This document shows, piece by piece, positions 17,819 to 27,652 of a DNA stretch of 64,000 nucleotides (positions are counted from its first letter, which is position 1; each line of letters starts with the position of its first letter). The position numbers and the translations under genes were made by a program. Origin of the DNA: Acidimicrobiaceae bacterium (GTDB lineage Bacteria > Actinomycetota > Acidimicrobiia > Acidimicrobiales > RAAP-2); contig PMLV01000164.1 of the NCBI GenBank assembly GCA_003160635.1, positions 1 through 64,000 on the forward strand. The letters are read 5' to 3'. Under the pieces are notes generated by a model. It was not told the DNA's origin, did no database searches, and saw only the letters and a list, made by a program, of their open reading frames with translations.

Positions 17819-19139
17819 CGTCAAAGACTTCGAGACGGAGATCACGAAGCTCAATAGCGCGATCGCCGAGAAGGAGCAGGTGTCGGTCGTCAAGCGCTCC
17901 GCTGCTGACAAGTTGCGCGATGACATGCTCGCGTCGGACGTCCAACTCCGCGAGCTGAAGCCCGGGGACGAGGCCTTCGACAAGATCGACGAGGCCTACA
18001 AGGAGACGGACGGCCTCAACGACGAGGTCGCCCAGATGCGTGCAGTGCGTGATCGCATGTACGGATGGGCCTCGAAGGCGGGGCCCGGCAAGGGCAAGGA
18101 GCCCTCGACCCGGGGCGGCGGCGGCGTGGATGCTCCCCGCACCCGCGAGACGATCGGCCGCCGTTTCATCGACTCCGAAGGCTACGAGCGGGCGCGGTCG
18201 AGCCTCGGGAACAACAAGGTCCCGGTCAATATCCAGGGCGTCCCCATCCTTACCCGGGAGGAGCTGCTCGATGGCCTGCGTACCCGTGCGGGCCTTGACC
18301 TGACCTCGGGACAGGCCGCCGTCACGCCTGAGTTCCAGCTGATCCCGCCGGTGGAGCTCCCCGTGCGCCAGCCGCGGATCATCGACATGATCGACCTGCA
18401 GACGACCGACACCGACGCCGTGGTCTGGCTGCAGCAGACCCAGCGCGTCCTGGCCGCCATGCCGACGCCTTCGGGGACGAACGCCCCGCAGGAGACCGAC
18501 GCCTTCGCCCGCCAGACGGCCATGGTCCGCCGTATCCCCGTGCTGCTCACGGTGCCGAAGGAGGTCCTGGCCGACGAGGCCCGGCTCCAGGGCATCCTGA
18601 ACAAGCAGATGATGGAAGACACCCGGTTGTCGGCCGAGTACCAGGCGCTGCTCGGTGACGGCACCGGCGAGAACTTTCTCGGGATCCTCAACACCTCGGG
18701 GATCGGGAGCTCGGCCAAGGCCGGGAGCGACTACGACCTCGACGCCATCCACCGGGGCATCACCTACGTCCGGCTGAACCTCTTCGAGGACCCGGACGGG
18801 ATCGGTCAGCACCCGACGGACCTCGAGAAGATCATGCTCCAGAAGGACAACTACGGCCGCTACGTGTTCGACCCTTCGGCCGAGCAGACCACCATCTGGG
18901 GCTTCCCGACGGTGGCCACTCCGGTGTTCCCCGAGGGGACCGGCGTGGTGGCCAACTGGCGCATGGCGGCCACCATGTGGCTTCGTGAGGACGTGGTCAT
19001 CACGGCCACCGACGGCTACACCGACGTCCCCAGCAACACGAACTACTTCTCGGCCGGCCTGGTGGCCATCCTGGCTCAGATCCGTGCGGCCTTCGCCGTC
19101 GAGCGTCCGTTCGCCATTTGCGAGATCACGTCCGAATGA
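17811..19139 (+). CDS. Major capsid protein (HK97 fold)
   Basis: N-term coiled-coil scaffold-like, then VPVNIQGVPILTREELLDGL...VAVPTxxG-like region, LSAEYQALLGDGTGENFLGILNTSGI, FFSAGLVAILAQIRAAFAVERPFAI. Confidence 0.92.
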   Translation: MPDVKDFETEITKLNSAIAEKEQVSVVKRSAADKLRDDMLASDVQLRELKPGDEAFDKIDEAYKETDGLNDEVAQMRAVRDRMYGWASKAGPGKGKEPSTRGGGGVDAPRTRETIGRRFIDSEGYERARSSLGNNKVPVNIQGVPILTREELLDGLRTRAGLDLTSGQAAVTPEFQLIPPVELPVRQPRIIDMIDLQTTDTDAVVWLQQTQRVLAAMPTPSGTNAPQETDAFARQTAMVRRIPVLLTVPKEVLADEARLQGILNKQMMEDTRLSAEYQALLGDGTGENFLGILNTSGIGSSAKAGSDYDLDAIHRGITYVRLNLFEDPDGIGQHPTDLEKIMLQKDNYGRYVFDPSAEQTTIWGFPTVATPVFPEGTGVVANWRMAATMWLREDVVITATDGYTDVPSNTNYFSAGLVAILAQIRAAFAVERPFAICEITSE

Positions 19140-19633
19140 CCACTGGCACCTTCACGGTGCCGGAGCGCACCTACACCGAGACAGGCTCCGCCGGGCACCG
19201 CAGGCTCAAGTACCGCAAAGGCCAGAAGATCTCGTGGGAAGAGGCGGTCGCGGAAGGCTTCACGGAGCGCGACGGCGTGCGTGATGAGGACGTCCAAGTC
19301 CGAGTGCCGTTCAACATCTACAGCGAGTCGCAGAACGGCGTCCGTCGGCTCATTCACCGTGCCGGGACCACGATCAGCCTGGCCGAGGCCCGAAACCACG
19401 GCATCGGCACCGACACGCCGGCACGGGCCGTTCCTACGGGCGAGATCCCGGATGTCGTGAATTCGGAACTGCTCGCCGGCGACGACCCGAGCGACGAAGC
19501 CGAAGGAGAAGACGTGGCTGCTGACGAGGACCCGGATCAGGGCAAGGACGGCGGCGACGAGTCACAGCCCCGGCGGCGTAGCCCGCGGCCCCGTCCCGTC
19601 AGAACGGCGGACGTTCCCGCTCCAGAGACCTAA
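19136..19633 (+). CDS. Hypothetical structural-operon protein
   Basis: ATGA overlap with capsid stop. Confidence 0.65.
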   Translation: MTTGTFTVPERTYTETGSAGHRRLKYRKGQKISWEEAVAEGFTERDGVRDEDVQVRVPFNIYSESQNGVRRLIHRAGTTISLAEARNHGIGTDTPARAVPTGEIPDVVNSELLAGDDPSDEAEGEDVAADEDPDQGKDGGDESQPRRRSPRPRPVRTADVPAPET

Positions 19634-19636
19634 GCC

Positions 19637-20593
19637 GTGCGGGCGGTCGCCGGACGGCCGATCATCTGGACGTTCGAGCTCGACGACGCTGACGGCAACC
19701 CGATCAACGCCGATCCCAGCACCATCGTCCTCGTCGACGTCAATGCGGGTGACGGCACGCCGATCGTCACGGCCGGCCACGCCAACGACGTCGCCACCGT
19801 CGGGATCTACACCTATACGATCCCGGCCCAGACCAAGCTCGACACGCTGTTCGTGACCTCAACGGCGACTGTCGGTGGTCTGACCCAGACCTTCACTGAC
19901 CAGATCCGTGTGATCGGCGCCCGGATCCTCTCGCCGGCAGACATCAGGGCAGACAAGACGCTTGCCAACCTTGGGTCAAGTCCCGAAGGCCTCCGGGTCC
20001 TCGCCGAGATCCTCGACAGCGTGGAGGACACCTTTGCCAGCGCTCTCGGATATCCGGCCGTCACCGAGGGGATCCGCTTCAATTTCGATGCCCACCGTGA
20101 CACCTTCCAGGAGGCCTACGCCTACGGTGACGTCCAGGCCGCCATCTTCACCGGGATTCCCGGGCTCGGTTTTGGCTTCGGCGGCGAACGCCTCATCGTC
20201 CCCGGCGTGTCGAAGCCGCAGCAGGTTTATACCCTCTCGATCAACGGCGCCGTCGCCCCGGACGACGTCCTCGCCCAGTTCACGCCGGGCAACGGCTACA
20301 TCATCTGGTCGGGCGGTCGGTCGTGGCCGTCGGGGAACTACCTGTTCTGGATGTCACACGGGATGCCATTCCTTCCCGGAGATCTCCGCCAAGCAGCGGC
20401 GCGCTTCGCCACCTATATCGCCAAGCACACCCCCTCTCTCGGAGGCAACAACTCTCAGATCCCCGAACGTGCGGCGAGTCTCGCCACAGACGGAGCCACC
20501 ATCGTCTTCGCCCGGGCCGGTCCCGACGCTCCGACCGGGGTTCCCGAGGTGGATTCGGTCCTCTTCCGCTATGCGCTGGAGTCGGTGATCTGA
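19637..20593 (+). CDS. Head-tail region hypothetical protein
   Basis: ORF position between capsid and tail tube. Confidence 0.65.
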   Translation: MRAVAGRPIIWTFELDDADGNPINADPSTIVLVDVNAGDGTPIVTAGHANDVATVGIYTYTIPAQTKLDTLFVTSTATVGGLTQTFTDQIRVIGARILSPADIRADKTLANLGSSPEGLRVLAEILDSVEDTFASALGYPAVTEGIRFNFDAHRDTFQEAYAYGDVQAAIFTGIPGLGFGFGGERLIVPGVSKPQQVYTLSINGAVAPDDVLAQFTPGNGYIIWSGGRSWPSGNYLFWMSHGMPFLPGDLRQAAARFATYIAKHTPSLGGNNSQIPERAASLATDGATIVFARAGPDAPTGVPEVDSVLFRYALESVI

Positions 20594-20597
20594 CCTC

Positions 20598-20623
20598 GCT
20601 AGCGCGACGACACCATCTCGGCC
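20598..20623 (+). promoter_or_regulatory. GCTAGC-N7-CACCAT-N7-ATG leaderless-promoter-like element
   Basis: Shared bipartite motif, exact 20-nt gap. Confidence 0.6.
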
Positions 20624-20878
20624 ATGAAGACTGCGCAGCTGCCCGAGGCGGTCACCGTCTCCTACGTCGGTAAGGGCTGGAAGTTCCCAGCCGGTCAGAA
20701 CACGGCCAAGGACGCCCGGGAAGAGACGGCGCTCGAGATCGCCGCCTGGGCACTGCAGGTCGAGACGAGCGAAACGGCCGAGCCGGCCCCGGCCGCCCCC
20801 GCGACGCCTGTCCCTGGCGCCGGTCAGTCCGGACCGCCTGTCAACTCTCCTGCCTCCTCCGACCCGAAAGGCGCCTAA
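20624..20878 (+). CDS. Small hypothetical protein
   Basis: ORF directly downstream of promoter-like motif; Pro/Ala-rich C-term. Confidence 0.6.
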   Translation: MKTAQLPEAVTVSYVGKGWKFPAGQNTAKDAREETALEIAAWALQVETSETAEPAPAAPATPVPGAGQSGPPVNSPASSDPKGA

Positions 20879-20881
20879 CCG

Positions 20882-21853
20882 ATGGCACTCCAGAAGAGGC
20901 TTGTCCAATGCGCTCTCGGAGCACAGAGCGCATTGGGCACGGCGGCCGTCCACGGCCTGAACAAGTTCGGTGTCACTGAGGGTTCGGCCGTCAAGGCCGA
21001 CGTGAACGAGCAGTTCCTCGACACCACCTGGTCGACCCGGCTGGCCGAAGGCTTCGAACGGCTGAGCATCATGCCCGGCGCCGAGTTCGGTTTCGTGGCC
21101 ACCCGCGAGCTCGTGGGCCAGATGCTCTTCGCCGCTCTGGGCGCCGACGCCGTGACGGGCTCGGGGGCGCCGTACACCCACGTCATCACCGAGGCCGAGC
21201 CCCTCACGTACCACACGTTCTTCGGTCGGGACAACGCCGACTACTTCATCGTCCAGGACTGCCTGGTCGACCAGATCGAATTCAGCTTCGAAGGCGTGAG
21301 CGCCCTGAAGGGGAAGGCGACGCTCAAGGGCACCACGGTGGCCGACAGCGCCACCCCGTGGACGACCACCGGCAGTGACGAGCGCGTGCAGTCCGGCTAC
21401 TTCACCATGGCCGGGGGCGCCTTCACCATCGATACCGTGTCGGCCGCCATCACGAAGGGCACGATCACCCTCAAGAACAACCTGAAGCCGATCCAGCCGG
21501 CCTTCGATGTGGCCCCGATCGACTACATGCCGGGCCGCCTCGAGCTCGAGTACTCGTTCACCGTCATGCCCAACGACTTCGGCGAATGGCGCAAGGTCGT
21601 CTACGGATCCGCCTCGCTCCCGGAGACAACCATGTCGGGCGTTCCCCACTACGGCGCCTTCCACACTCTGTGGAACGCCGGCGCCGACACGCTGACCCTC
21701 GACGCACCCCAGGTGCGCACGATGGTGGCCTTCCCGGAGGCCGACGTCGAGGGCGGCCCGGTGGAGCTCGAGGTCACCGGGTCTACGGCCATCGACATCG
21801 GTGGCCAGGCCATCACCTGGACGCTGCTCAACGAGACCGCTCTCTACCACTGA
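20882..21853 (+). CDS. Tail tube-like protein
   Basis: Position before tail chaperones and repeated beta-rich halves. Confidence 0.7.
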   Translation: MALQKRLVQCALGAQSALGTAAVHGLNKFGVTEGSAVKADVNEQFLDTTWSTRLAEGFERLSIMPGAEFGFVATRELVGQMLFAALGADAVTGSGAPYTHVITEAEPLTYHTFFGRDNADYFIVQDCLVDQIEFSFEGVSALKGKATLKGTTVADSATPWTTTGSDERVQSGYFTMAGGAFTIDTVSAAITKGTITLKNNLKPIQPAFDVAPIDYMPGRLELEYSFTVMPNDFGEWRKVVYGSASLPETTMSGVPHYGAFHTLWNAGADTLTLDAPQVRTMVAFPEADVEGGPVELEVTGSTAIDIGGQAITWTLLNETALYH

Positions 21854-22347
21854 TGGCTCTCATCTTCACGATGCGCGACGGGAAGACCCTCGTCGACGAC
21901 CAGGAGTCCGGTGGGTTCGCCGACGAAGTGGCCTTCGAGCGGCAGTTCAAGATGCCCATCGCCGTGGTGCTCGTCCAGGAGACAGCCCTGCGCCGGTGGC
22001 AGGTCGCCGTGGAGGCGGCCAAGGCCGTGGGCGCCCCGGAGCCCCAGCGGCCCGAGGAGACCTACATCCGCAGCGAGCACATCGTGTTCTTTTCTTGGTG
22101 CCGCTTGCGCCGGGCAGATCCGGCGTCGGTCCCTCCCACCTACGACGCCTTCGTCGAGCAGGTCAAGGATTGGGACAGCGTCGAGGACGATGTGGACTCG
22201 GGCACGAAGCAGGACGGCGAGATCGATGCCACGGAAGCCGCTCTCATCGAATCGGGGAGCGGCCTGGACCCTACGGACCAGGATCGGCAACTGACCTCGC
22301 TGCCGAGCTCATCCTCTTCGCCGGAGTCGACTGGGACTCGCTCGTAG
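21853..22347 (+). CDS. Tail assembly chaperone (gpG-like), frame 0 product
   Basis: Position before the tape measure gene; overlapping second ORF. Confidence 0.75.
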   Translation: MALIFTMRDGKTLVDDQESGGFADEVAFERQFKMPIAVVLVQETALRRWQVAVEAAKAVGAPEPQRPEETYIRSEHIVFFSWCRLRRADPASVPPTYDAFVEQVKDWDSVEDDVDSGTKQDGEIDATEAALIESGSGLDPTDQDRQLTSLPSSSSSPESTGTRS

Positions 22348-22454
22348 CTGCACCCGTCGAGGTGCAACGGCGCGTCACCGCCCGCTGGAAGGGCGTCCGA
22401 ACGGCGATCCTCCGACAGAAGCTGCAGCAGGAGCTGGCACGCCATGGTGGCTGA
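21853..22454 (+). CDS. Tail assembly chaperone -1 frameshift product (gpGT-like)
   Basis: -1 frame continues GPYGPGSATDLAAELILFAGVDWDSLVAAPVEVQRRVTARWKGVRTAILRQKLQQELARHGG*; candidate slip at tcGGGGagc 22254-22257. Confidence 0.65.
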
Positions 22455-22893
22455 GTCGGTCGTCCTCTCGGGGTGGAAGGAATTCATCGCCGATACGAAG
22501 AGGTACCCGGCGCGGATCCAGCGTCAGGTGCGTATGCCCTTACGCAAGGCGGCGCAGCAGATCGTGAGTCGTGCTGCTCCTCTGGCCACCAACCTTGTCC
22601 CTGGCGGCGGACGTGGCGCGGGGACGATGGGTCGCAAGGTCTCGATTCGGGTCACCGGCTTGCGCGTGAAGATCACCTGGCTCGAGCCCCAGGCGGGGGT
22701 GATGGAGTTCGGCCAGAACTACCAGCGCCAGTCACGAGGCGGCGGGACGCACACCGTGCACATGCTTCCCGACGACGCCACCCCGCGTTTCGCCTACCGG
22801 GCGTGGGAACAGATTGAGCCGACCTTTGGCGCCCAGGTGCTGGATGCCATTGCCGAAGCGGCGGCCGCCACCGGCTATTGGCGGGTCGACTGA
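22444..22893 (+). CDS. HK97 gp10-like minor tail/tail-completion protein
   Basis: RKAAQQIVSRAAPLATNLVPGG...VMEFGQNYQRQSRGGGTHTV, small basic protein. Confidence 0.55.
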   Translation: MVAESVVLSGWKEFIADTKRYPARIQRQVRMPLRKAAQQIVSRAAPLATNLVPGGGRGAGTMGRKVSIRVTGLRVKITWLEPQAGVMEFGQNYQRQSRGGGTHTVHMLPDDATPRFAYRAWEQIEPTFGAQVLDAIAEAAAATGYWRVD

Positions 22894-22901
22894 TGATCGA
22901 T

Positions 22902-22914
22902 ATTCGTCACGAAT
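22902..22914. promoter_or_regulatory. Inverted repeat ATTCG-TCA-CGAAT, candidate operator
   Basis: 13-bp inverted repeat shared with 12490 and 46597. Confidence 0.6.
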
Positions 22915-22955
22915 CTGGATCCGCGCGCGCGTCACAGCCATGTCGTAAAAGAGAC

Positions 22956-22984
22956 GCCCCGGCGGTGCTCGAACACCCCGGGGC
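22956..22984 (+). terminator. Hairpin GCCCCGG-c-GGTG-ctcgaa-CACC-CCGGGGC
   Basis: 11-bp stem with one bulge, intergenic, before the endonuclease gene. Confidence 0.55.
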
Positions 22985-23012
22985 TTGGCCGAACCCTTGT
23001 AGGAGATCCGAC

Positions 23013-23729
23013 ATGGCGAATGGTGCGCAGGGAACTAGCAGGATGTGCTCGGTGGAGGGATGTGGCAAGGAGCACCGTGCCAGAGGTTATTGTGACCTGC
23101 ACTACCAACGTTGGAACCGTCATGGCGATCCGGTCGCCGGCGGGCCAGCCCAGCCCCGGCTCGATACGCCTCTGACTTTCGCTGATCCTTCCTCGAGAAG
23201 GAAGGGGATTTGCGCAATCGAGGGCTGCGTCATTCGATCGGCCGCCCGAGGTCTCTGCCCGAGGCATTATGCGCGCTGGCGTCGTCACGGGGACCCCAGA
23301 GCTCCCATGCGAGAGACCATCCCCGTCCGAGGCGAACTTTGCTCTATCGAGGGGTGTGACGACCGCCGAAAGGCCCGTGGGTGGTGTGAACGTCATTACC
23401 AGCGGTGGCGTGCCTACGGGGACCCAACTGGTGGTCACAGAGCCAAACGCCGGCCTCTGGCTGGTGTTGATCTTCCGCACCCGACAGAGGCCGATGCTTA
23501 CCGCTGGCGTAAGTATCGACTGACACCCGACGAGTACCAGGCAATCGTCGAGGCTCAAAATGGTCTCTGCGCTATCTGCCGGAGAGAAGAGCTCGTGGTG
23601 GATCACAGTGAGCGTTCGGGCAATATCCGGGGGCTTCTGTGTAACAACTGCAATTCGGGCAACGGACTCTTCGATCACGACCCAAACCGGCTCCGAGCAG
23701 CTGCTGACTATCTAGAGCGGAATCGGTAG
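23013..23729 (+). CDS. Endonuclease VII-like nuclease with three tandem N-terminal Cys/His modules
   Basis: Three C-x-[VI]-EGC-x(n)-ARGxCxxHYxRWxxxGDP modules, then LCAICRREELVVDHSERSGNIRGLLCNNCNSGNGLFDHDPNRLRAAADYL. Confidence 0.85.
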   Translation: MANGAQGTSRMCSVEGCGKEHRARGYCDLHYQRWNRHGDPVAGGPAQPRLDTPLTFADPSSRRKGICAIEGCVIRSAARGLCPRHYARWRRHGDPRAPMRETIPVRGELCSIEGCDDRRKARGWCERHYQRWRAYGDPTGGHRAKRRPLAGVDLPHPTEADAYRWRKYRLTPDEYQAIVEAQNGLCAICRREELVVDHSERSGNIRGLLCNNCNSGNGLFDHDPNRLRAAADYLERNR

Positions 23730-23734
23730 CGACC

Positions 23735-26700
23735 ATGGCTCGCCGTCTTACCCTCACACCAATAGTTGACCCCTCAAGAAGTTTGAAGGGCTTCTCTCAA
23801 ATTACGTCGGGGGCGGCCAAGACCGGCGCGGCCATGTCGGGCATGAGTGTCAAGGGCCGTACCTCCATGACGGCGCTGGGCACGGCCATGAACGCCAGCG
23901 GGCTCACGAGCCAGTTCTCGGTCTTGGGCGGTCTTGTCGGCAATTTGTCCGGCGGGTTGGGTCAGATGGGCGACGAGGGCCGGGCCTCCTTCGGCAAGAT
24001 TGCCGCCGGCACCGGCATCGGTCTGGCTGCACTCGGCGGTGCTGCCGAGATGCTGTCCTCACCGCTCACGGCGGCGCACGCCCAGCTCGACCAGTCGCTG
24101 AAGAATGCCGGGCAGAGCGAGGCCCAGTTCGCGCCGCAGATCAAGCGGACCCAGGGGACGATGCAAAACCTGTCGTTCACCTACAGCGATACCGATGCCT
24201 CACTGGCCAAACTGGTCCAGGGCCTCGGCTCGGGCAAGAAGGCGCTCGCCGCCGAGGGCCTTGTCGCCGACCTGGCGGCGCGGAATCACACGAACCTCGA
24301 GAGCGCCGCCACGCTGGTCGTAAAGGCGTACGCCAAGAGCCCCATGGTCCTCAAGCAGTTCGGGATCAACCTGGCCGACACCACGACCAAAGGGAAGGCG
24401 GCCGTCGCCGCCCAGAAGGCTGCGCTCAAGGCTGACGATGCGGAGGGGAAGGCCAAGCAGTCCCTCGCCCAGCTCGAGGCCCGACTCAATGTCTCGGGTT
24501 CGACCAAGAGCGTCACGGCCAACAACGCCGTCCTCACGGCCCGCAACGAGCTCGCCCTGGCCGGTCAGCACCTCCAGGACGTCGAGACCAAGCTTCGGTC
24601 CGGCACGACCAACTCGGCCACGGCCCAGTCGGAGCTCGCCGCCGCCCAGAACCGGGTGGCTCTGGCCAGCACCAAGTACGACACCGCTCAGTCGAAGGTC
24701 AACGTCACCAGTGGTCTGACCGTCTCACAATCCCAGGAGCTCGCCAACGCCCAGCAGAAGGTGGCGGCCACCACGGGCGCCGCCAACCTGACCAACCTGG
24801 TGGCGGCGCAGACACACGGAGACCTGTCCAAGGCGCAAATTACAGGTGCGCAGATCCTCGACATGCTCCACAAGAAGACCGAGGGTCTGGCGCTCGCCCA
24901 GTCGAAGACGTTCGGCGGTGATCTTCGAAAGTGGAAAGCACAAATCATCGACTTCGGAGCCACCGAGGGCGAGAAGTTCGCCAAGCCACTCATCGCCCTG
25001 GGCCCACTCCTGGCCGCCACCGGCATAGCCATCGAGTCGGGATTCTTCGGCAAGATCGGCTCGGGGATGAAGAGCATCGTCACCGGGGCCGGCTCCGCCG
25101 TGAAGGCGCTGCTCGGTATCGGCACTGCGGCCGGGAAATCGGTGGCCACCACGACATCGGCCACGAGCAAGGGATCCTCGATCGAGAAGGCGACGACCAA
25201 GGCCCCAGCGTCCCCCACGGCCGCCACCGGCTCCGACGCCGCCTTCCAGACCGCGGTAGACGCCCTCCAGGCGGCGGCAGAGACGCTACAGGCCGGCGCC
25301 GACAAGCTCACCGTGTCGGCCACCGCCGAAGGAACCTCCGCCGCTGCTCTCGATACCTCGGCCACGAAGCTGTGGGTACCGGCGACGGCACTCGACACCT
25401 CGGCCACGGGACTGGATGCGTCCGCTACGGCGCTGGACGGCGCCGCCGGTAAGGTCGGACTCGCTGGAGCCGCCGGAGCGGGTGGGGCCGCAGGAGAAGC
25501 GGGCGCGGCCGGGGCGGCTGGAGCCGCAGGAGCGGGTGGGGCGGCAGGAGAAGCGGCGGCGGGATCCGTCATGGGCGCCTCGTTCCTGACCAAGGCGCTC
25601 CCGTTCGGGCCTCTCGCCGGGGTCCTCATCGGCGGCGCCATCCTCGATGGTGTCGGGCACGGTCTTGAGCACGTCTTCCCCAACAAGGCGTCGATCGGCG
25701 CCCGCTATGGCAACGCGCTGACGCCCACGGGGTTCGCCCGGGATCTCGGCCAGATCATGGCCAACATGCGGGTCACCCACCAGAAGGACGTCATCGGCGC
25801 GGCTGCCACCCGGCTCCCGGGTGTCATCGCTCCGCACGTCGTGGGAGGAAAGGGGCGAGGGGCCTCCCACAGCCATGTTGTCGGCGAGACGTTCCAGGCT
25901 GGATCCGCCGCCGCGGCCGTCCACGGCGGTGACCTCGTGGCCATGGAGCGTTTCGCCAAGCAGTTCGGCTTCGAGGCCGCCGCGGGCAAGACCGGAAGCA
26001 CGGGCCAGCAGGTCGCACAAAACCAGTCGAACCTGCTCGGGGTCGCCATCGCCAAGCTCGTCGCCCGGCCCCACGAGGTCCGTACCCTCGAGCACAAGGC
26101 GTCGGCCGACACCGCACTGGCCGCCAAGGACACGAAGAAGGCATCGGGGATGCACGGTGCTGCGGCGAAGAAGCTCGAGGCCACAGCGACCTCGCTCGGC
26201 AATGCGGCCGTCTCGATCGACAAGCTGATCCCGACGGTGCAGGCACGGCTGAAGCCACAGTCCACGACTGGGCACCGGGCCCCGGCGCCCACACCCGGTT
26301 CGACAGCGGCCCAGCTGGCCTCATTCCTGAAGCAGACGCAGGCGGCCAGCGACACCTCCAAGGCGGCCAAGGACTCGAAGGACGCGACGAAGGACTTCAA
26401 GTCCGCCACCACCCTCTACCACTCGGCGTCGGTTTCGACGGGCAGCGCAGCGGAGTACTGGACCATCGTGGCCGGGAAGGAGTCGTCAGCGGCGGTCACC
26501 CTGCAGGCAGCGGCGCTGAAGCTGAGTGGCCAGGCAAATGTCCTCGTTCCGCCTGGCACTACGGCCAAGTCCGCTACCGCAACGACCGGGACAGGCGCTC
26601 GAGTTCCTCATGCGGCCGCCGGCGCATTGGTGCATGCCTCCTCAGGGGGCACCCTGGTCTTGGTCGGCGAAGGCGGTCAGGACGAGGCGGTACTTCCGCT

Positions 26701-27652
26701 CCCGTCCGGCGTGGCCGCCGCCCTCCCGGCTATCGGTCGGCTCGCTATCTCGCTCGGCGCCGCCATGGCCCATCCCCTGGCCTCCAGCGGCGCCACGACG
26801 GCGGTTCCGCACCTTGCCGCCGGCGGGATTGTGCAGCCGATCCCGGGCGGCACGCTCGTACGCGTCGGAGAAGCAGGCCAACCGGAGCTCGTCGCCCCTC
26901 TCAGTCGAGGAACGAACAGCACATCGTCGAGTCGGTCGGTGACCACGACCTCGGCATCCTCGGGAGGTCATCACACACACACAGCCTCGTCCACCTTCAC
27001 GAATGCCGTCACGAAGCTGACAACGGCGATCTCGACCGTCGCCACTGGCCGCCCGGTACCGGCGGGCCCCCCGGCCGCTGCCGAGGCCCGAGCCGGAGCT
27101 CTGCCGGTTTCGTCACCCCAGATGAGGGACCAGAACCATGCCGCCTTCCTGACCGCGGTCACCAAGGTGACGAATGCCGTCACCGACCTGTCGCACACGA
27201 CCAACCGCAGTACGGCGACCACCGGCCGATCGTCGTCGTTGACGAACGTTCTCGCTCTCCTCGCCTCGGGACGGCCGGGTGCGGCCGGGGCCGCCGGCCT
27301 GGCAACCGCCGCCTCTGGTCATCCCGGCACCCCCGGCGTCCCTGGGCCCACGCGGGTCGCCTACGTCACTCCAGCCGCCGCCACGGTTCCTGCTGTCCCT
27401 GGTGGCGTGCTCGTGGGTGCCGGCGCGGTGGCCAGTCGGGCCCAAGCTCCGTTGCCACCGGTGTCAGAGAGCGGCAGCGGTGCTGGCCGTCCGGGTGCGG
27501 CGGCAGCTCATGTCCATTATCACGAGCAGCTCTCGATCGGAACCATGACCGTCAAAGCAGCCAACCTCGACGACCTGAAGCGGCAGCTGAAGGCGGAGGC
27601 GCAACGGGCCAACTTCAGCGGCGCCGGCTCGCCTGGTGGGAGCGAGCTGTGA
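23735..27652 (+). CDS. Tape measure protein
   Basis: 1305 aa, after tail chaperones; Ala-rich helices and low-complexity Gly/Ala segments. Confidence 0.85.
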   Translation: MARRLTLTPIVDPSRSLKGFSQITSGAAKTGAAMSGMSVKGRTSMTALGTAMNASGLTSQFSVLGGLVGNLSGGLGQMGDEGRASFGKIAAGTGIGLAALGGAAEMLSSPLTAAHAQLDQSLKNAGQSEAQFAPQIKRTQGTMQNLSFTYSDTDASLAKLVQGLGSGKKALAAEGLVADLAARNHTNLESAATLVVKAYAKSPMVLKQFGINLADTTTKGKAAVAAQKAALKADDAEGKAKQSLAQLEARLNVSGSTKSVTANNAVLTARNELALAGQHLQDVETKLRSGTTNSATAQSELAAAQNRVALASTKYDTAQSKVNVTSGLTVSQSQELANAQQKVAATTGAANLTNLVAAQTHGDLSKAQITGAQILDMLHKKTEGLALAQSKTFGGDLRKWKAQIIDFGATEGEKFAKPLIALGPLLAATGIAIESGFFGKIGSGMKSIVTGAGSAVKALLGIGTAAGKSVATTTSATSKGSSIEKATTKAPASPTAATGSDAAFQTAVDALQAAAETLQAGADKLTVSATAEGTSAAALDTSATKLWVPATALDTSATGLDASATALDGAAGKVGLAGAAGAGGAAGEAGAAGAAGAAGAGGAAGEAAAGSVMGASFLTKALPFGPLAGVLIGGAILDGVGHGLEHVFPNKASIGARYGNALTPTGFARDLGQIMANMRVTHQKDVIGAAATRLPGVIAPHVVGGKGRGASHSHVVGETFQAGSAAAAVHGGDLVAMERFAKQFGFEAAAGKTGSTGQQVAQNQSNLLGVAIAKLVARPHEVRTLEHKASADTALAAKDTKKASGMHGAAAKKLEATATSLGNAAVSIDKLIPTVQARLKPQSTTGHRAPAPTPGSTAAQLASFLKQTQAASDTSKAAKDSKDATKDFKSATTLYHSASVSTGSAAEYWTIVAGKESSAAVTLQAAALKLSGQANVLVPPGTTAKSATATTGTGARVPHAAAGALVHASSGGTLVLVGEGGQDEAVLPLPSGVAAALPAIGRLAISLGAAMAHPLASSGATTAVPHLAAGGIVQPIPGGTLVRVGEAGQPELVAPLSRGTNSTSSSRSVTTTSASSGGHHTHTASSTFTNAVTKLTTAISTVATGRPVPAGPPAAAEARAGALPVSSPQMRDQNHAAFLTAVTKVTNAVTDLSHTTNRSTATTGRSSSLTNVLALLASGRPGAAGAAGLATAASGHPGTPGVPGPTRVAYVTPAAATVPAVPGGVLVGAGAVASRAQAPLPPVSESGSGAGRPGAAAAHVHYHEQLSIGTMTVKAANLDDLKRQLKAEAQRANFSGAGSPGGSEL
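25463..25556 (+). repeat. About 40-bp direct repeat (54-bp period) encoding GAAGAGGAAGEAG
   Basis: gctggagccgc(c/a)ggagcgggtggggc(c/g)gcaggagaagcgg at 25463 and 25517. Confidence 0.8.

Noticed and set aside
20354-21850. 498-aa minus-strand ORF
   Set aside because: Antisense to tail tube and neighbours, no recognisable motif.
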